Assembly (NCBI RefSeq): GCF_023507745.1
Contig: NZ_JALPZO010000123.1
Span: 124,001-188,000 of the forward strand
DNA length: 64,000 bases
Origin: Vreelandella olivaria
Lineage (GTDB): Bacteria; Pseudomonadota; Gammaproteobacteria; Pseudomonadales; Halomonadaceae
Direction of reading: 5' to 3'
In this document: positions 43,809-51,733 of the stretch, in pieces
Layout: each line of letters begins with the position of its first letter
Numbering within the stretch: position 1 is the stretch's first letter
Translations under genes and position numbers: made by a program
The notes under the pieces: generated by a model
What the model was told of the DNA's origin: nothing
Databases searched by the model: none
What the model saw: the letters and a program-made list of their open reading frames with translations, nothing else

Positions 43809-44795
43809 ATGACTAACGGTACCGACGGCACCCGCCGCAATAGTGCCACCAGGGAAAGTTACCTACCACGCCAGGAGCCACGCTATCGAGAAATCGCCAG
43901 CTTCTTGCGTTCACCGCTAGCCGACTCGCTAGAGGAGCTTGATATTGCTCTGGTCGGCATTCCTTTTGATGGCGGCGTCAGCAATCGCCCAGGTACCCGC
44001 CACGGCCCCAGGGAAATTCGCAACCAGTCGAGCATGATGCGCAGCCTGCACCACGTTACCCGGCTAGATCCGTTTGCACAGGCCCGCATTGCTGACATCG
44101 GCGATGTACGCTTTTCATCGATTTACGACCTTGAGCAGGTCTCCAACGATATTGCCGCCCATTACCGTGCTATTCAGCAAGCAGGCGTTATTCCGCTCAG
44201 TGCCGGTGGCGACCACTCAATCACCTACCCTATCCTGCGCGGCTTAGCGGCCCAAGGCCCAGTGGGGTTGATTCACATTGATGCGCATACCGACACCTGG
44301 GATGAGTTTCAGGGCTCGAAGTTTCATCATGGCGGCCCCTTCCGGCTCGCCTGTGAGCATGACCTGATTGATCCCAAACGCACGGTACAAATTGGCATTC
44401 GCGGCGCCCAGAACACCACCCAAGGGTGGGACTATTCCGATGCCATGGGTATGCGGGTGATATTTATGGAGGAAGTGGATACATTGGGAATTGAGGCAGT
44501 GATCGCCGAGGCGCGCCGCGTTGTCGGCAACGGCCCAGTTTATCTCTCGTTCGATATCGATAGCATCGACCCCGCCTTCGCCCCTGGTACCGGTACACCT
44601 GAAGTGGGGGGCCTCACCAGCCTGCAAGCACTGCAACTGGTACGCGGCTTTCGTGGCCTACCGCTCATCGGCGCCGACGTGGTGGAAGTCTCCCCGCCGT
44701 TCGACCCTAGTGGTAACACGGCCCTGCTTGGTGCCACCCTTATGTATGAGCTGCTGTGTTTGATTGCTGAACAGGTAGCGGTGGATAGGGGTTAA
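43809..44795 (+). CDS. Agmatinase-family ureohydrolase (guanidino-acid hydrolase-like)
   Basis: 328 aa, arginase fold. Binuclear manganese motifs GGDHSITYP, HIDAHTDTWDEF and SFDIDSIDPAFAPGTGTPE are complete. The substrate loop GSKFHHGGPFRLACEHDLID, then QIGIRGAQNTTQGWDYSDAM looks more like guanidinobutyrase/guanidinopropionase than agmatinase SpeB. It would release urea from a guanidino compound. AAGGAG precedes the ATG. Last gene of the ABC-DUF1989-M20 operon. Confidence 0.85.
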   Translation: MTNGTDGTRRNSATRESYLPRQEPRYREIASFLRSPLADSLEELDIALVGIPFDGGVSNRPGTRHGPREIRNQSSMMRSLHHVTRLDPFAQARIADIGDVRFSSIYDLEQVSNDIAAHYRAIQQAGVIPLSAGGDHSITYPILRGLAAQGPVGLIHIDAHTDTWDEFQGSKFHHGGPFRLACEHDLIDPKRTVQIGIRGAQNTTQGWDYSDAMGMRVIFMEEVDTLGIEAVIAEARRVVGNGPVYLSFDIDSIDPAFAPGTGTPEVGGLTSLQALQLVRGFRGLPLIGADVVEVSPPFDPSGNTALLGATLMYELLCLIAEQVAVDRG

Positions 44796-44975
44796 GCTCC
44801 CGTAGAACACTACGAGTTAAGAGAATGAATCGCATAATTGGCCCAGTGCGTTTATCGGATTGGGCGTATCTATTTTGCGTTTACGGCAACGGGTGTAATC
44901 GGCTTTATGTGATCAACAGTAGCTATGCAGCTACATCTTCTTTCCTTAAGGATGTAATGACTACGCTGACAAAAA

Positions 44976-45839
44976 TCAATCCCCCCCCATCATCTGTAAT
45001 GCAGAGAGGGATTCATTTAGCCATATAATCGCAAATATAGCCCCGAACAAAGGTTCACTCCCCATTAACAGAGATACTCTCGTAGGAGACGTCTTGCGCA
45101 CCGCATAATTTTGTATATAGAAAGCAAAAAGAGTACAAAATATTACCAGATACGCCATTATCAGCCAAAAACCTATCGAAGTAGGCATCGAAATTTCTGA
45201 TAAAGGTTGAAAAACAAATGCTAAAAACAGTGAGATAGATACAACCACCAACGACTGAATTGCAGTTAAGGTGGATGTCGTTATTACCTTCCCTTCCGCA
45301 ACACGCTTCGTAAATGTAACCATCAATGCCCGCAGAAGCGCTGCCATTAAAATAAAATAGTCTCCTTTATTTAATGCTAGAGCGGCCCCCTCTGAGCTAG
45401 TTAGCAAAAGTACGCCTAACACACTTACCAATGTCATCATTAACAACGCATTCGTTATTCGTCTCTTGTTAATAATTAGTTCGGCGAAAGCAGTCAAGAT
45501 GACTGACAAGCTGATAAGAAAAGCCGCTTTAGAGGCCGAAGTATGAAACACACCATAAACTTCGCAAAAAAAAATTGCCGCGAGTATAGCCCCTGTAGGA
45601 ACAGCAACCTTCCAATCTTTATTTAAGCCACGACGGAAGTCTCTAATAACTACTGGCAGCATGCATAAAAATGTAATAGAAAATCGAATCGCTACAAAAA
45701 TCAAGACACTTGTATAAACCAATGCATCTTTTGTTAATCCATAACTCGTCCCCCAAAAAATAGCCACCATTAATAACATTATTTCTGTCAGTGGAATCTT
45801 ATATCCTATTTTATTTGATGCACTCGCAATCTTACCCAT
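44976..45839 (-). CDS. EamA/DMT-superfamily transporter, 3' end disrupted at a C8/G8 tract
   Basis: 287 aa, AT-rich, ten predicted helices in two EamA repeats (IFWGTSYGLTKDALVYTSVL; LLMGSEPLFGAIFAIIWLNE). AAGGAG lies seven bases before the ATG; 29 in-frame codons upstream are not supported. The frame stops right after a run of eight G (minus strand). One more G would give MMGGGLIFVSVVITSLRKED and end at 44923, which completes the usual last helix. So the gene is either slightly truncated, phase-variable or miscalled by one base. It is divergent from a LysR gene. Confidence 0.8.
   Translation of the reverse strand: MGKIASASNKIGYKIPLTEIMLLMVAIFWGTSYGLTKDALVYTSVLIFVAIRFSITFLCMLPVVIRDFRRGLNKDWKVAVPTGAILAAIFFCEVYGVFHTSASKAAFLISLSVILTAFAELIINKRRITNALLMMTLVSVLGVLLLTSSEGAALALNKGDYFILMAALLRALMVTFTKRVAEGKVITTSTLTAIQSLVVVSISLFLAFVFQPLSEISMPTSIGFWLIMAYLVIFCTLFAFYIQNYAVRKTSPTRVSLLMGSEPLFGAIFAIIWLNESLSALQMMGGD
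44981..44988. repeat. C8 homopolymer at the exporter 3' end
   Basis: Eight C on the plus strand (eight G in the coding strand) sit three codons before the stop of the EamA gene. A change of one base restores a normal C-terminal helix. Such tracts are prone both to slippage and to sequencing error. Confidence 0.8.
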
Positions 45840-45999
45840 TACACAACTCCTTAACCGAAAATACAATTTAACAGTATTGATTTTCAGATAACTAGCAACC
45901 AAACAAACTCCATCCCCAAATATCATCTATTGACAAAATAATTATCTATAAGTAGGTTGAAAACAACAAGACCGGTGAAATGCAAAGGACAATTGCGCT

Positions 46000-46920
46000 G
46001 TGGACACGAATAAACTACTCCCGTTGCTGGCTGAGATGGCAGTATTCGTAAAAGCAGTTGAGTCTGGCAGCTTTTCAAAAACTGCCAAAATACTTGGAGT
46101 AGCTCCCTCTTCTATCAGCCGCTCTATCATGCGACTTGAATATTCGTTAGAAGAAAAGCTCTTAGAGAGAACAACTAGGCAAATGCGTTTAACGCCTATA
46201 GGTCAAGAGGTATTCCTACTCTGCCGGAATATGTTGGAGTCGGCACAAATGGCAGTCTCCGCTGCCCAATCTGATAAAATTGATGTATCAGGATCTTTAA
46301 GAGTAGCTGCACCAAAAGCGCTATCTAAACAAGTCTTGATGCCTATGATTCTAGAGTTCACTAAGCAAAACCCCAAAGTATCATTCCAACTCAAGGTCAC
46401 CGATCATCTAGTAGACCCAATTGGAGATGAAGTGGATGTATTTATACACATCACAGAAAACCCAATTGAAGGGCTTATTTCCAGGCATTTAGGCCGTTGC
46501 CGACTCATATTATGCTCCAGCCCAAATTACATAGAATCATTTGGCAGGCCTAGCCATCCTGAAGACCTCTTAAGCTATAACTGTTTATGCCTTGGAGAGA
46601 GTCCTCGTGACAGAGTATGGAGTTTTACAAAAGGTCACCAGTCAGTCCCTGTGAATGTAAAAGGCACACTGACAGCCAATCACAGCGAAATAAGAAGAGA
46701 AGCTGTAATAAGAGGCATGGGGATATCTATATTTCCAGACTTTGTTATATCCTCTCACTTAGTATCAAATGAGGTTGTAGAGCTTTTGCAGGATTGGCAT
46801 GTGGGTGGAAAATATCAGGGGGAAATTATTGCACAATACGCTCAGTCAAAATATATAACCAGTCAGCTTAGAGCTTTTATCAACTTCATAAAAGACTGCT
46901 TTAACAGCAACAGAACATGA
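46000..46920 (+). CDS. LysR-family transcriptional regulator (paralogue of the island LysR)
   Basis: 306 aa, AT-rich. Helix-turn-helix EMAVFVKAVESGSFSKTAKI then APSSISRSIMRLEYSLEEKL; effector domain begins GSLRVAAPKALSKQVLMPMI. GTG start, AAGGA upstream. Divergent from an EamA exporter gene, which it presumably controls. Clear sequence relationship to the LysR at 36.5 kb (for example LGExPxDRxW and VNVxGxxxxNH), but the DNA is much more AT-rich, suggesting separate arrival. Confidence 0.89.
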   Translation: MDTNKLLPLLAEMAVFVKAVESGSFSKTAKILGVAPSSISRSIMRLEYSLEEKLLERTTRQMRLTPIGQEVFLLCRNMLESAQMAVSAAQSDKIDVSGSLRVAAPKALSKQVLMPMILEFTKQNPKVSFQLKVTDHLVDPIGDEVDVFIHITENPIEGLISRHLGRCRLILCSSPNYIESFGRPSHPEDLLSYNCLCLGESPRDRVWSFTKGHQSVPVNVKGTLTANHSEIRREAVIRGMGISIFPDFVISSHLVSNEVVELLQDWHVGGKYQGEIIAQYAQSKYITSQLRAFINFIKDCFNSNRT

Positions 46921-46982
46921 TATTTCTATCATCTAAACTCTAAAAATGACAACAGCTAAGTACTTATTCATAATCCCCAGGC

Positions 46983-47514
46983 TCAATCCGGTTCATTCAA
47001 TACCTCGATATCAACTAGGTGGGTATTTCTTCCTACACGTTTAAGGTCAGCCCAGGCGGCTTCAGGTGTCGCAATTTTGAGGGGGCGACCAATATCCTTC
47101 ATGCGGGCCATCAGCTCGGAGACTGGGCGCCGCGTGTGAGTATACTCAATGGTGCCATAAGGCTTGCGGTAGACTCCCTTTCGGCCGGTCGTCATAATGG
47201 TCAGTCGCTCAACCGGAATCTGTGAGATGGCACCATATTCAGATAGTACACTCTCATGGGACACGTAGTTGTATTCCCCCCCGGCGCATGGCACGAGCAA
47301 TACGCTCCAGCCGATAAGCGTCTGGAGATCGAGATAGCGCATAGTGATAGATACCCCGCGCAACACATTCAAGCACCCCATGACGACGAAGTCGGTTCAC
47401 GCCCCCTTGGAGTGTTTTCGGGCTATCCTCATGGAACAGCTTGGCGAGATCTCGCAGTGTAAAAATCTTGCGCCCCTGACGATCCCAGGCATCTAATCGT
47501 TGGCGAGCGATCAT
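46983..47514 (-). pseudogene. AbiEi-family antitoxin, frameshifted at a C7/G7 tract, toxin gene absent
   Basis: The first frame (about 80 codons from 47514) reads ARQRLDAWDRQGRKIFTLRD, then TLQGGVNRLRRHGVLECVAR and ARAMRR: an antitoxin winged helix. After a run of seven G (plus-strand C7, 47276-47282) the frame shifts to EYNYVSHESVLSEYGAISQI, then RLTIMTTGRKGVYRKPYGTI and IATPEAAWADLKRVGRN, the AbiEi core. Removing one G gives one protein of about 176 aa. The AbiEii-type nucleotidyltransferase toxin normally follows, but only 60 bases remain before the LysR gene, so the antitoxin is an orphan. Confidence 0.75.
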
Positions 47515-47554
47515 TTGATCTATAAGTAGACGCCTTCAAGTCATCTTTACTCGA

Positions 47555-48175
47555 TTAAGCCGTCAGCCCAATCCCTCTCAAAATCACCGAAGTGACCGAC
47601 TGCACGGCTTTCTCGAACTGTAGGTCATCAAGGGGTTTGTCGTCGTTTAACAGGTAAATTTGATAGTCAAAGTCGGCATAGTGCTGGGTGGATGCCCAAA
47701 TCATATAAAGCAGGTAGGAAGGCTCAACGGGGTTGATCTGGCCGGTGTCCACCCATTCGCGGATTTTGGACTCTTTCAGCTTGGCCCATTCGTAAAGGTT
47801 GTCACGCAGGCGTTCTTTTAGAATTGGGGCACCCTGCATGACCTCTGCCGCCCATATTTTAGAGCCATGGGCACGATAGCGGGAGTGGTTCATCTTGGCA
47901 CGGATATAAGTGGCAAGGACCACTCGGGGGTCATCGTAGAGCTCAAAGCACAGCGCATCCTGTTTCCAGAGATCCAACAAGGCCAGCAGCACCTCCTGAT
48001 AGAGCACTTTTTTAGTGGAAAAATAGTAGTGCACGTTGGATTTTGGTAAGTCAGCCAGCTGGGCAATCTCTCCCATGGAGGCCCCGGCATACCCTTTTTC
48101 AGCAAATAGCTGCTCTGCTGCCTGAAGAATTTTTTTGACGTTGGTTTGCCGAATTTCGTCCTGTGTTCTCGCCAC
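47555..48175 (-). CDS. TetR-family transcriptional regulator (RutR-like)
   Basis: 206 aa. N-terminal helix-turn-helix: ILQAAEQLFAEKGYAGASMG, LADLPKSNVHYYFSTKKVLY; C-terminal domain with GSKIWAAEVMQGAPILKERL resembling RutR, the pyrimidine-sensing regulator. GTG start after AAGGAAG. It lies beside mmsA and the aminotransferase on the same strand, separated by the mmsA terminator, so it probably represses beta-alanine/pyrimidine genes. Effector identity is inferred. Confidence 0.83.
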   Translation of the reverse strand: MARTQDEIRQTNVKKILQAAEQLFAEKGYAGASMGEIAQLADLPKSNVHYYFSTKKVLYQEVLLALLDLWKQDALCFELYDDPRVVLATYIRAKMNHSRYRAHGSKIWAAEVMQGAPILKERLRDNLYEWAKLKESKIREWVDTGQINPVEPSYLLYMIWASTQHYADFDYQIYLLNDDKPLDDLQFEKAVQSVTSVILRGIGLTA

Positions 48176-48243
48176 GCTGCCGACTTCCTTTATGACGTTT
48201 ATGCACTGAGCAGCCAATCATGACAACCGTGACCGTGCTGCAC

Positions 48244-48277
48244 AAAAAAGCACCACCAGGAGAGCTCCTGATGGTGC
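48244..48277 (-). terminator. Rho-independent terminator of the aminotransferase-mmsA operon
   Basis: On the minus strand GCACCATCAGGAG pairs with CTCCTGGTGGTGC (one U-G wobble) and is followed at once by six T. It lies 30 bases downstream of the mmsA stop. Strong intrinsic terminator. Confidence 0.88.
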
Positions 48278-48306
48278 AGTGAAGATGGCGCAGTTAGCGC
48301 ACAACG

Positions 48307-49803
48307 TCAACGTTGGTTCGTAGGGAATGAGAACTCGGCGCTGGTCGCTTCACTCACTGATGGCCAGCGCTGGGAAACCGCTTTACGGCGGGTATAGAAG
48401 CGTACCGAATCGGGCCCATAAGCATGGAGATCGCCAAACAGTGAGCGCTTCCAGCCGCCAAAGCTGTGGTAAGCCACCGGCACTGGCAGCGGAACATTGA
48501 CGCCCACCATGCCTACTTCGATACCATCGGTAAAGCGGCGAGCGGCTTCACCATCACGGGTAAACAGGCAAGTGCCGTTACCATATTCGTGGTCGTTAAT
48601 CAGTTGCATGGCGTCGTCTAAACTACCCACCCTTACCACACAGAGCACTGGCCCGAAGATCTCTTCCTGGTAAATACGCATATCAGCCGTGACGTTGTCG
48701 AACAGGCAGCCGCCAATGAAGTACCCCTCTTCATGGCCAGCCACTTTCAGACTGCGGCCATCAGCAACCAGCTTGGCACCGGCGTGAATACCCTCTTCGA
48801 TATAGCCGAGCACTTTATCGCGGTGCTCTGCGGTGACCAGCGGCCCCATATCCAGTCCCTTGTCGGTACCAGGACCTACTTTTAGCTCTGCGATTTTGGG
48901 TAGCAGTGTTTCGACCAGACGGTCCGCCGTTTTATCTCCCACACAGACAGCAACGGAGATCGCCATACAGCGCTCTCCGCAACTGCCATAAGCTGCGCCC
49001 ATCAAGGTGTTGGCCGCGTTTTCCAAATCGGCGTCCGGCAGCACCACAGCATGGTTCTTCGCACCACCCAACGCCTGAACACGTTTACCCGCAGCACTGC
49101 CACGGGCGTAAATTGCCTCGGCAATCGGCGTCGAACCCACAAATGAAATGGCTTTGACGGCCTTGGCATCCAGCAGTGTTTCCACGGCTTCGCGGCCACC
49201 GTGAATCACATTCATCACACCCTTGGGCAGTCCCGCCTCTTGAAGCAATTCGGCCACGGCCATGGCTGCTGAGGGATCTTTTTCTGAGGGCTTAAGGATA
49301 AAGGTGTTACCACAGGCAATTGCCATGGGATACATCCACAGCGGCACCATGGCTGGGAAATTAAACGGGGTAATGCCCGCCACCACGCCTAAGGGCTGGA
49401 AGTTGGACCAGGCATCAATGCCTGGCCCTACGTTATGGGAGTACTCCCCTTTTAGCAGCTCCGGTACACCGCAGGCGTATTCAACGTTTTCGATGCCACG
49501 TTTAAGCTCGCCCATGGCGTCTTCAACGGTTTTGCCATGCTCTTCACTGACCAGTTGCACGAGACGATCAGCGTGCTCTTCCAATAGCTGCTTGAAGCGA
49601 TACATGACTTGAGCGCGCTTGGCGGGCGGTGTATCCCGCCAGGCAGGAAATGCCGCCTGGGCGGCGGTGATGGCACGCTCTACATCGGCAGCACTGGCAT
49701 CCGCCACCTGGCGAATCACTTGACCGGTAGAGGGGTTAGTCACCTCCAGGGTACGCTGGCTCTCAATCAGCTCACCATTAATCAGATGGGAAACAACACT
49801 CAT
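48307..49803 (-). CDS. mmsA: CoA-acylating (methyl)malonate-semialdehyde dehydrogenase
   Basis: 498 aa. Aldehyde dehydrogenase with the catalytic cysteine in GSCGERCMAISV, NAD-site FILKPSEKDPSA, GSTPIAEAIY, and the MmsA-type TPFNFPAMVPLWMYP and GMVGVNVPLPVPVAYHSFGG. Converts malonate semialdehyde (from beta-alanine) or methylmalonate semialdehyde to acetyl- or propionyl-CoA. GGAG precedes the ATG. It follows the omega-aminotransferase after about 20 bases, so the pair turns beta-alanine into acetyl-CoA. Confidence 0.93.
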   Translation of the reverse strand: MSVVSHLINGELIESQRTLEVTNPSTGQVIRQVADASAADVERAITAAQAAFPAWRDTPPAKRAQVMYRFKQLLEEHADRLVQLVSEEHGKTVEDAMGELKRGIENVEYACGVPELLKGEYSHNVGPGIDAWSNFQPLGVVAGITPFNFPAMVPLWMYPMAIACGNTFILKPSEKDPSAAMAVAELLQEAGLPKGVMNVIHGGREAVETLLDAKAVKAISFVGSTPIAEAIYARGSAAGKRVQALGGAKNHAVVLPDADLENAANTLMGAAYGSCGERCMAISVAVCVGDKTADRLVETLLPKIAELKVGPGTDKGLDMGPLVTAEHRDKVLGYIEEGIHAGAKLVADGRSLKVAGHEEGYFIGGCLFDNVTADMRIYQEEIFGPVLCVVRVGSLDDAMQLINDHEYGNGTCLFTRDGEAARRFTDGIEVGMVGVNVPLPVPVAYHSFGGWKRSLFGDLHAYGPDSVRFYTRRKAVSQRWPSVSEATSAEFSFPTNQR

Positions 49804-49824
49804 CTTTAAACGCTCCGTCATAGG

Positions 49825-51198
49825 TTATGCCAGTGAATCCAGGGTCGTCGCCACGGCGTCAAACAAACGCTCCAGTTCAGCCTCAGTGGTACCAAACGGA
49901 GGGCCAAACTGCAGCGTGTCGCCGCCATAGCGCACATAAAAGCCTGCTTCCCACAGGGCTAAGTGAGCATCACGCGGGCGAATGGTTGGGTCACCATCGC
50001 GGGGGGCCAGTTGGATAGCGCCAGCCAAACCATAGTTACGGATATCGATAATGTGATTAGCGCCTTTAAGCGCATGTAATTTTTGCTCAAAGGCAGGGGC
50101 AATCTCACGAACCTGGGCAGGGAAGTTTTCACGCTCCAGCATGTCAAGCGCCGCCAAGCCAGCCGCACAGGCCACAGGGTGGGCACTGTAGGTATAGCCG
50201 TGGGAAAACTCGATGGCGTGCTGAGGGCCACCAGCATGCATAAAGGTGTCAAAAATCTCGCTGGAAGCAATCACCGCCCCCATGGGCACGGCACCGTTGG
50301 TGATCTGCTTCGCCACGTTCATGATATCCGGTGTAACACCAAAGGATTCGGCGCCTGTTGTCGCGCCACAGCGCCCAAAGGCGGTGATCACTTCATCGAA
50401 AATCAACAGAATATCGTGGGCGGTACAGAGCTCGCGTAGGCGCTCCAGGTAACCCTTAGGTGGCACGATCACGCCAGCAGAGCCAGACATCGGCTCCACA
50501 ATCACCGCCGCAATGGTCGATGCATCGTGCAAGGCAATTTGGTCCAGCAGTGCATCAGCAAGTTCAGCGCCGGTTTCCGCCTGACCGCGGGTATAGGCGT
50601 GGCCTGCCTGAAGGGTATGCGGCAAATGCGTCACATCCATCAGTTGACCATAGTGCTTCCGGTTGCCACCGATGCCTCCCAAACTGGTTCCACCGATATT
50701 GACGCCGTGATACCCCTTGGCGCGACCAATCATACGCGTTTTCTCGGGCTTACCTTTTAGCCGCCAGTACGCTTTGGCCATCTTGACGGCGGTGTCTGCC
50801 GACTCTGATCCCGAATTGGTGAAAAACACATGGTCCAGGCCTGCGGGGGTCAGGCTTGCCACCTTTTCTGCCAGCTTAAATGCCAGTGGATGCCCGATCT
50901 GAAAGCCGGGCGCAAAATCCAGCGTCCCTAACTGGGCAGCTACGGCGTTTTGAATCTCTTCGCGATTATGGCCCGCGCCACACGTCCACAACCCGGACAG
51001 TGAATCGAACAACTTCCTGCCCTGGTCATCGATGTAGTAACGCCCTTCCGCTCCCGCAATAACACGTGGATTGGCGCGGAAGTCACGATTTGCACTAAAC
51101 GGCATCCAGTAATGCTGGTTAAGCGGGGTATTCGATGCACGCTCGTTGGCAGAGCGCTCAGATGCTTGCGGGGGTGTTTTGCTTTTTATTCCAAACAT
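49825..51198 (-). CDS. Omega-amino-acid:pyruvate aminotransferase (class III; beta-alanine type)
   Basis: 457 aa. Class III aminotransferase: GLWTCGAGHNREEIQNAV, HVFFTNSGSESADTAVKMAK, LLIFDEVITAFGRCGATTGA and the PLP lysine in NVAKQITNGAVPMGAV. Highly similar in pattern to beta-alanine:pyruvate aminotransferases (BauA type). The ATG chosen follows GGAG by nine bases; another in-frame ATG lies five codons upstream. Operon partner of mmsA and divergent from the DUF3311-symporter operon. Confidence 0.9.
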   Translation of the reverse strand: MFGIKSKTPPQASERSANERASNTPLNQHYWMPFSANRDFRANPRVIAGAEGRYYIDDQGRKLFDSLSGLWTCGAGHNREEIQNAVAAQLGTLDFAPGFQIGHPLAFKLAEKVASLTPAGLDHVFFTNSGSESADTAVKMAKAYWRLKGKPEKTRMIGRAKGYHGVNIGGTSLGGIGGNRKHYGQLMDVTHLPHTLQAGHAYTRGQAETGAELADALLDQIALHDASTIAAVIVEPMSGSAGVIVPPKGYLERLRELCTAHDILLIFDEVITAFGRCGATTGAESFGVTPDIMNVAKQITNGAVPMGAVIASSEIFDTFMHAGGPQHAIEFSHGYTYSAHPVACAAGLAALDMLERENFPAQVREIAPAFEQKLHALKGANHIIDIRNYGLAGAIQLAPRDGDPTIRPRDAHLALWEAGFYVRYGGDTLQFGPPFGTTEAELERLFDAVATTLDSLA

Positions 51199-51481
51199 AG
51201 TGTCCAGCTCCATCGCTATGAGGCATAGCCTCAGCATGCGCTACGGGGCAGGTATGTAAAATTACACTTTTCTTTTGTTCACGTTAGAGAATCTATACGT
51301 AACAGGGGGGCTTTCCTATTGCGGGCGGCTTGACGGGGGTTATAAAAAGATCTAATCATTATATTTATACGAATAAATACAACAAAAAAACGGACCACGC
51401 CCAGCATCGCCCCATTCGGCCATTTGATCGCCGATAAGGCGCCACGTAGTTAATAATCTTTTAAATTAAAGGGTTTAACCG
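51199..51481. other. Divergent promoter region, aminotransferase / DUF3311
   Basis: 283 bases holding the promoters of both divergent operons. AT-rich around 51340-51390. I saw no convincing RutR-like palindrome or other strong operator. Confidence 0.4.
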
Positions 51482-51715
51482 ATGTTGACGTACTTAACTC
51501 CCCGTAAGCTAGCGCTTTACGCTGGCATCCTATTTTGCTTCTTTATGCTGGAAAGCCCCATCATTATGTGGGCCAACCAAATAGAACCGATGCTGTTTGG
51601 CATGCCATTCTTTTTCCTCTGGAACCTGTTCTGGTGGTTTGCGTTAACCGCGCTTTTTTTAGTGGCGTATTTAACCAACTGGGGCAGTCCCACTAAGCGC
51701 CCCACCGCTCAGTAA
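51482..51715 (+). CDS. DUF3311 small membrane protein
   Basis: 77 aa with two predicted helices (LALYAGILFCFFMLE and FFFLWNLFWWFALTALFLVA). DUF3311 proteins are usually encoded directly before sodium:solute symporters, as here (18 bases). Probably an accessory membrane subunit; function not established. Confidence 0.87.
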   Translation: MLTYLTPRKLALYAGILFCFFMLESPIIMWANQIEPMLFGMPFFFLWNLFWWFALTALFLVAYLTNWGSPTKRPTAQ

Positions 51716-51733
51716 CCGGACAAGGAGTTCAGC

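Noticed and set aside
44825-45028. 67-codon plus-strand frame downstream of the ureohydrolase
   Set aside because: No ribosome-binding site; it is antisense to the real or restored 3' end of the EamA exporter gene.
51390-51440. RutR-like operator in the aminotransferase/DUF3311 spacer
   Set aside because: GGCCATTTGATC only loosely resembles TTGACCAnnTGGTCAA; not symmetric enough to report as a site.
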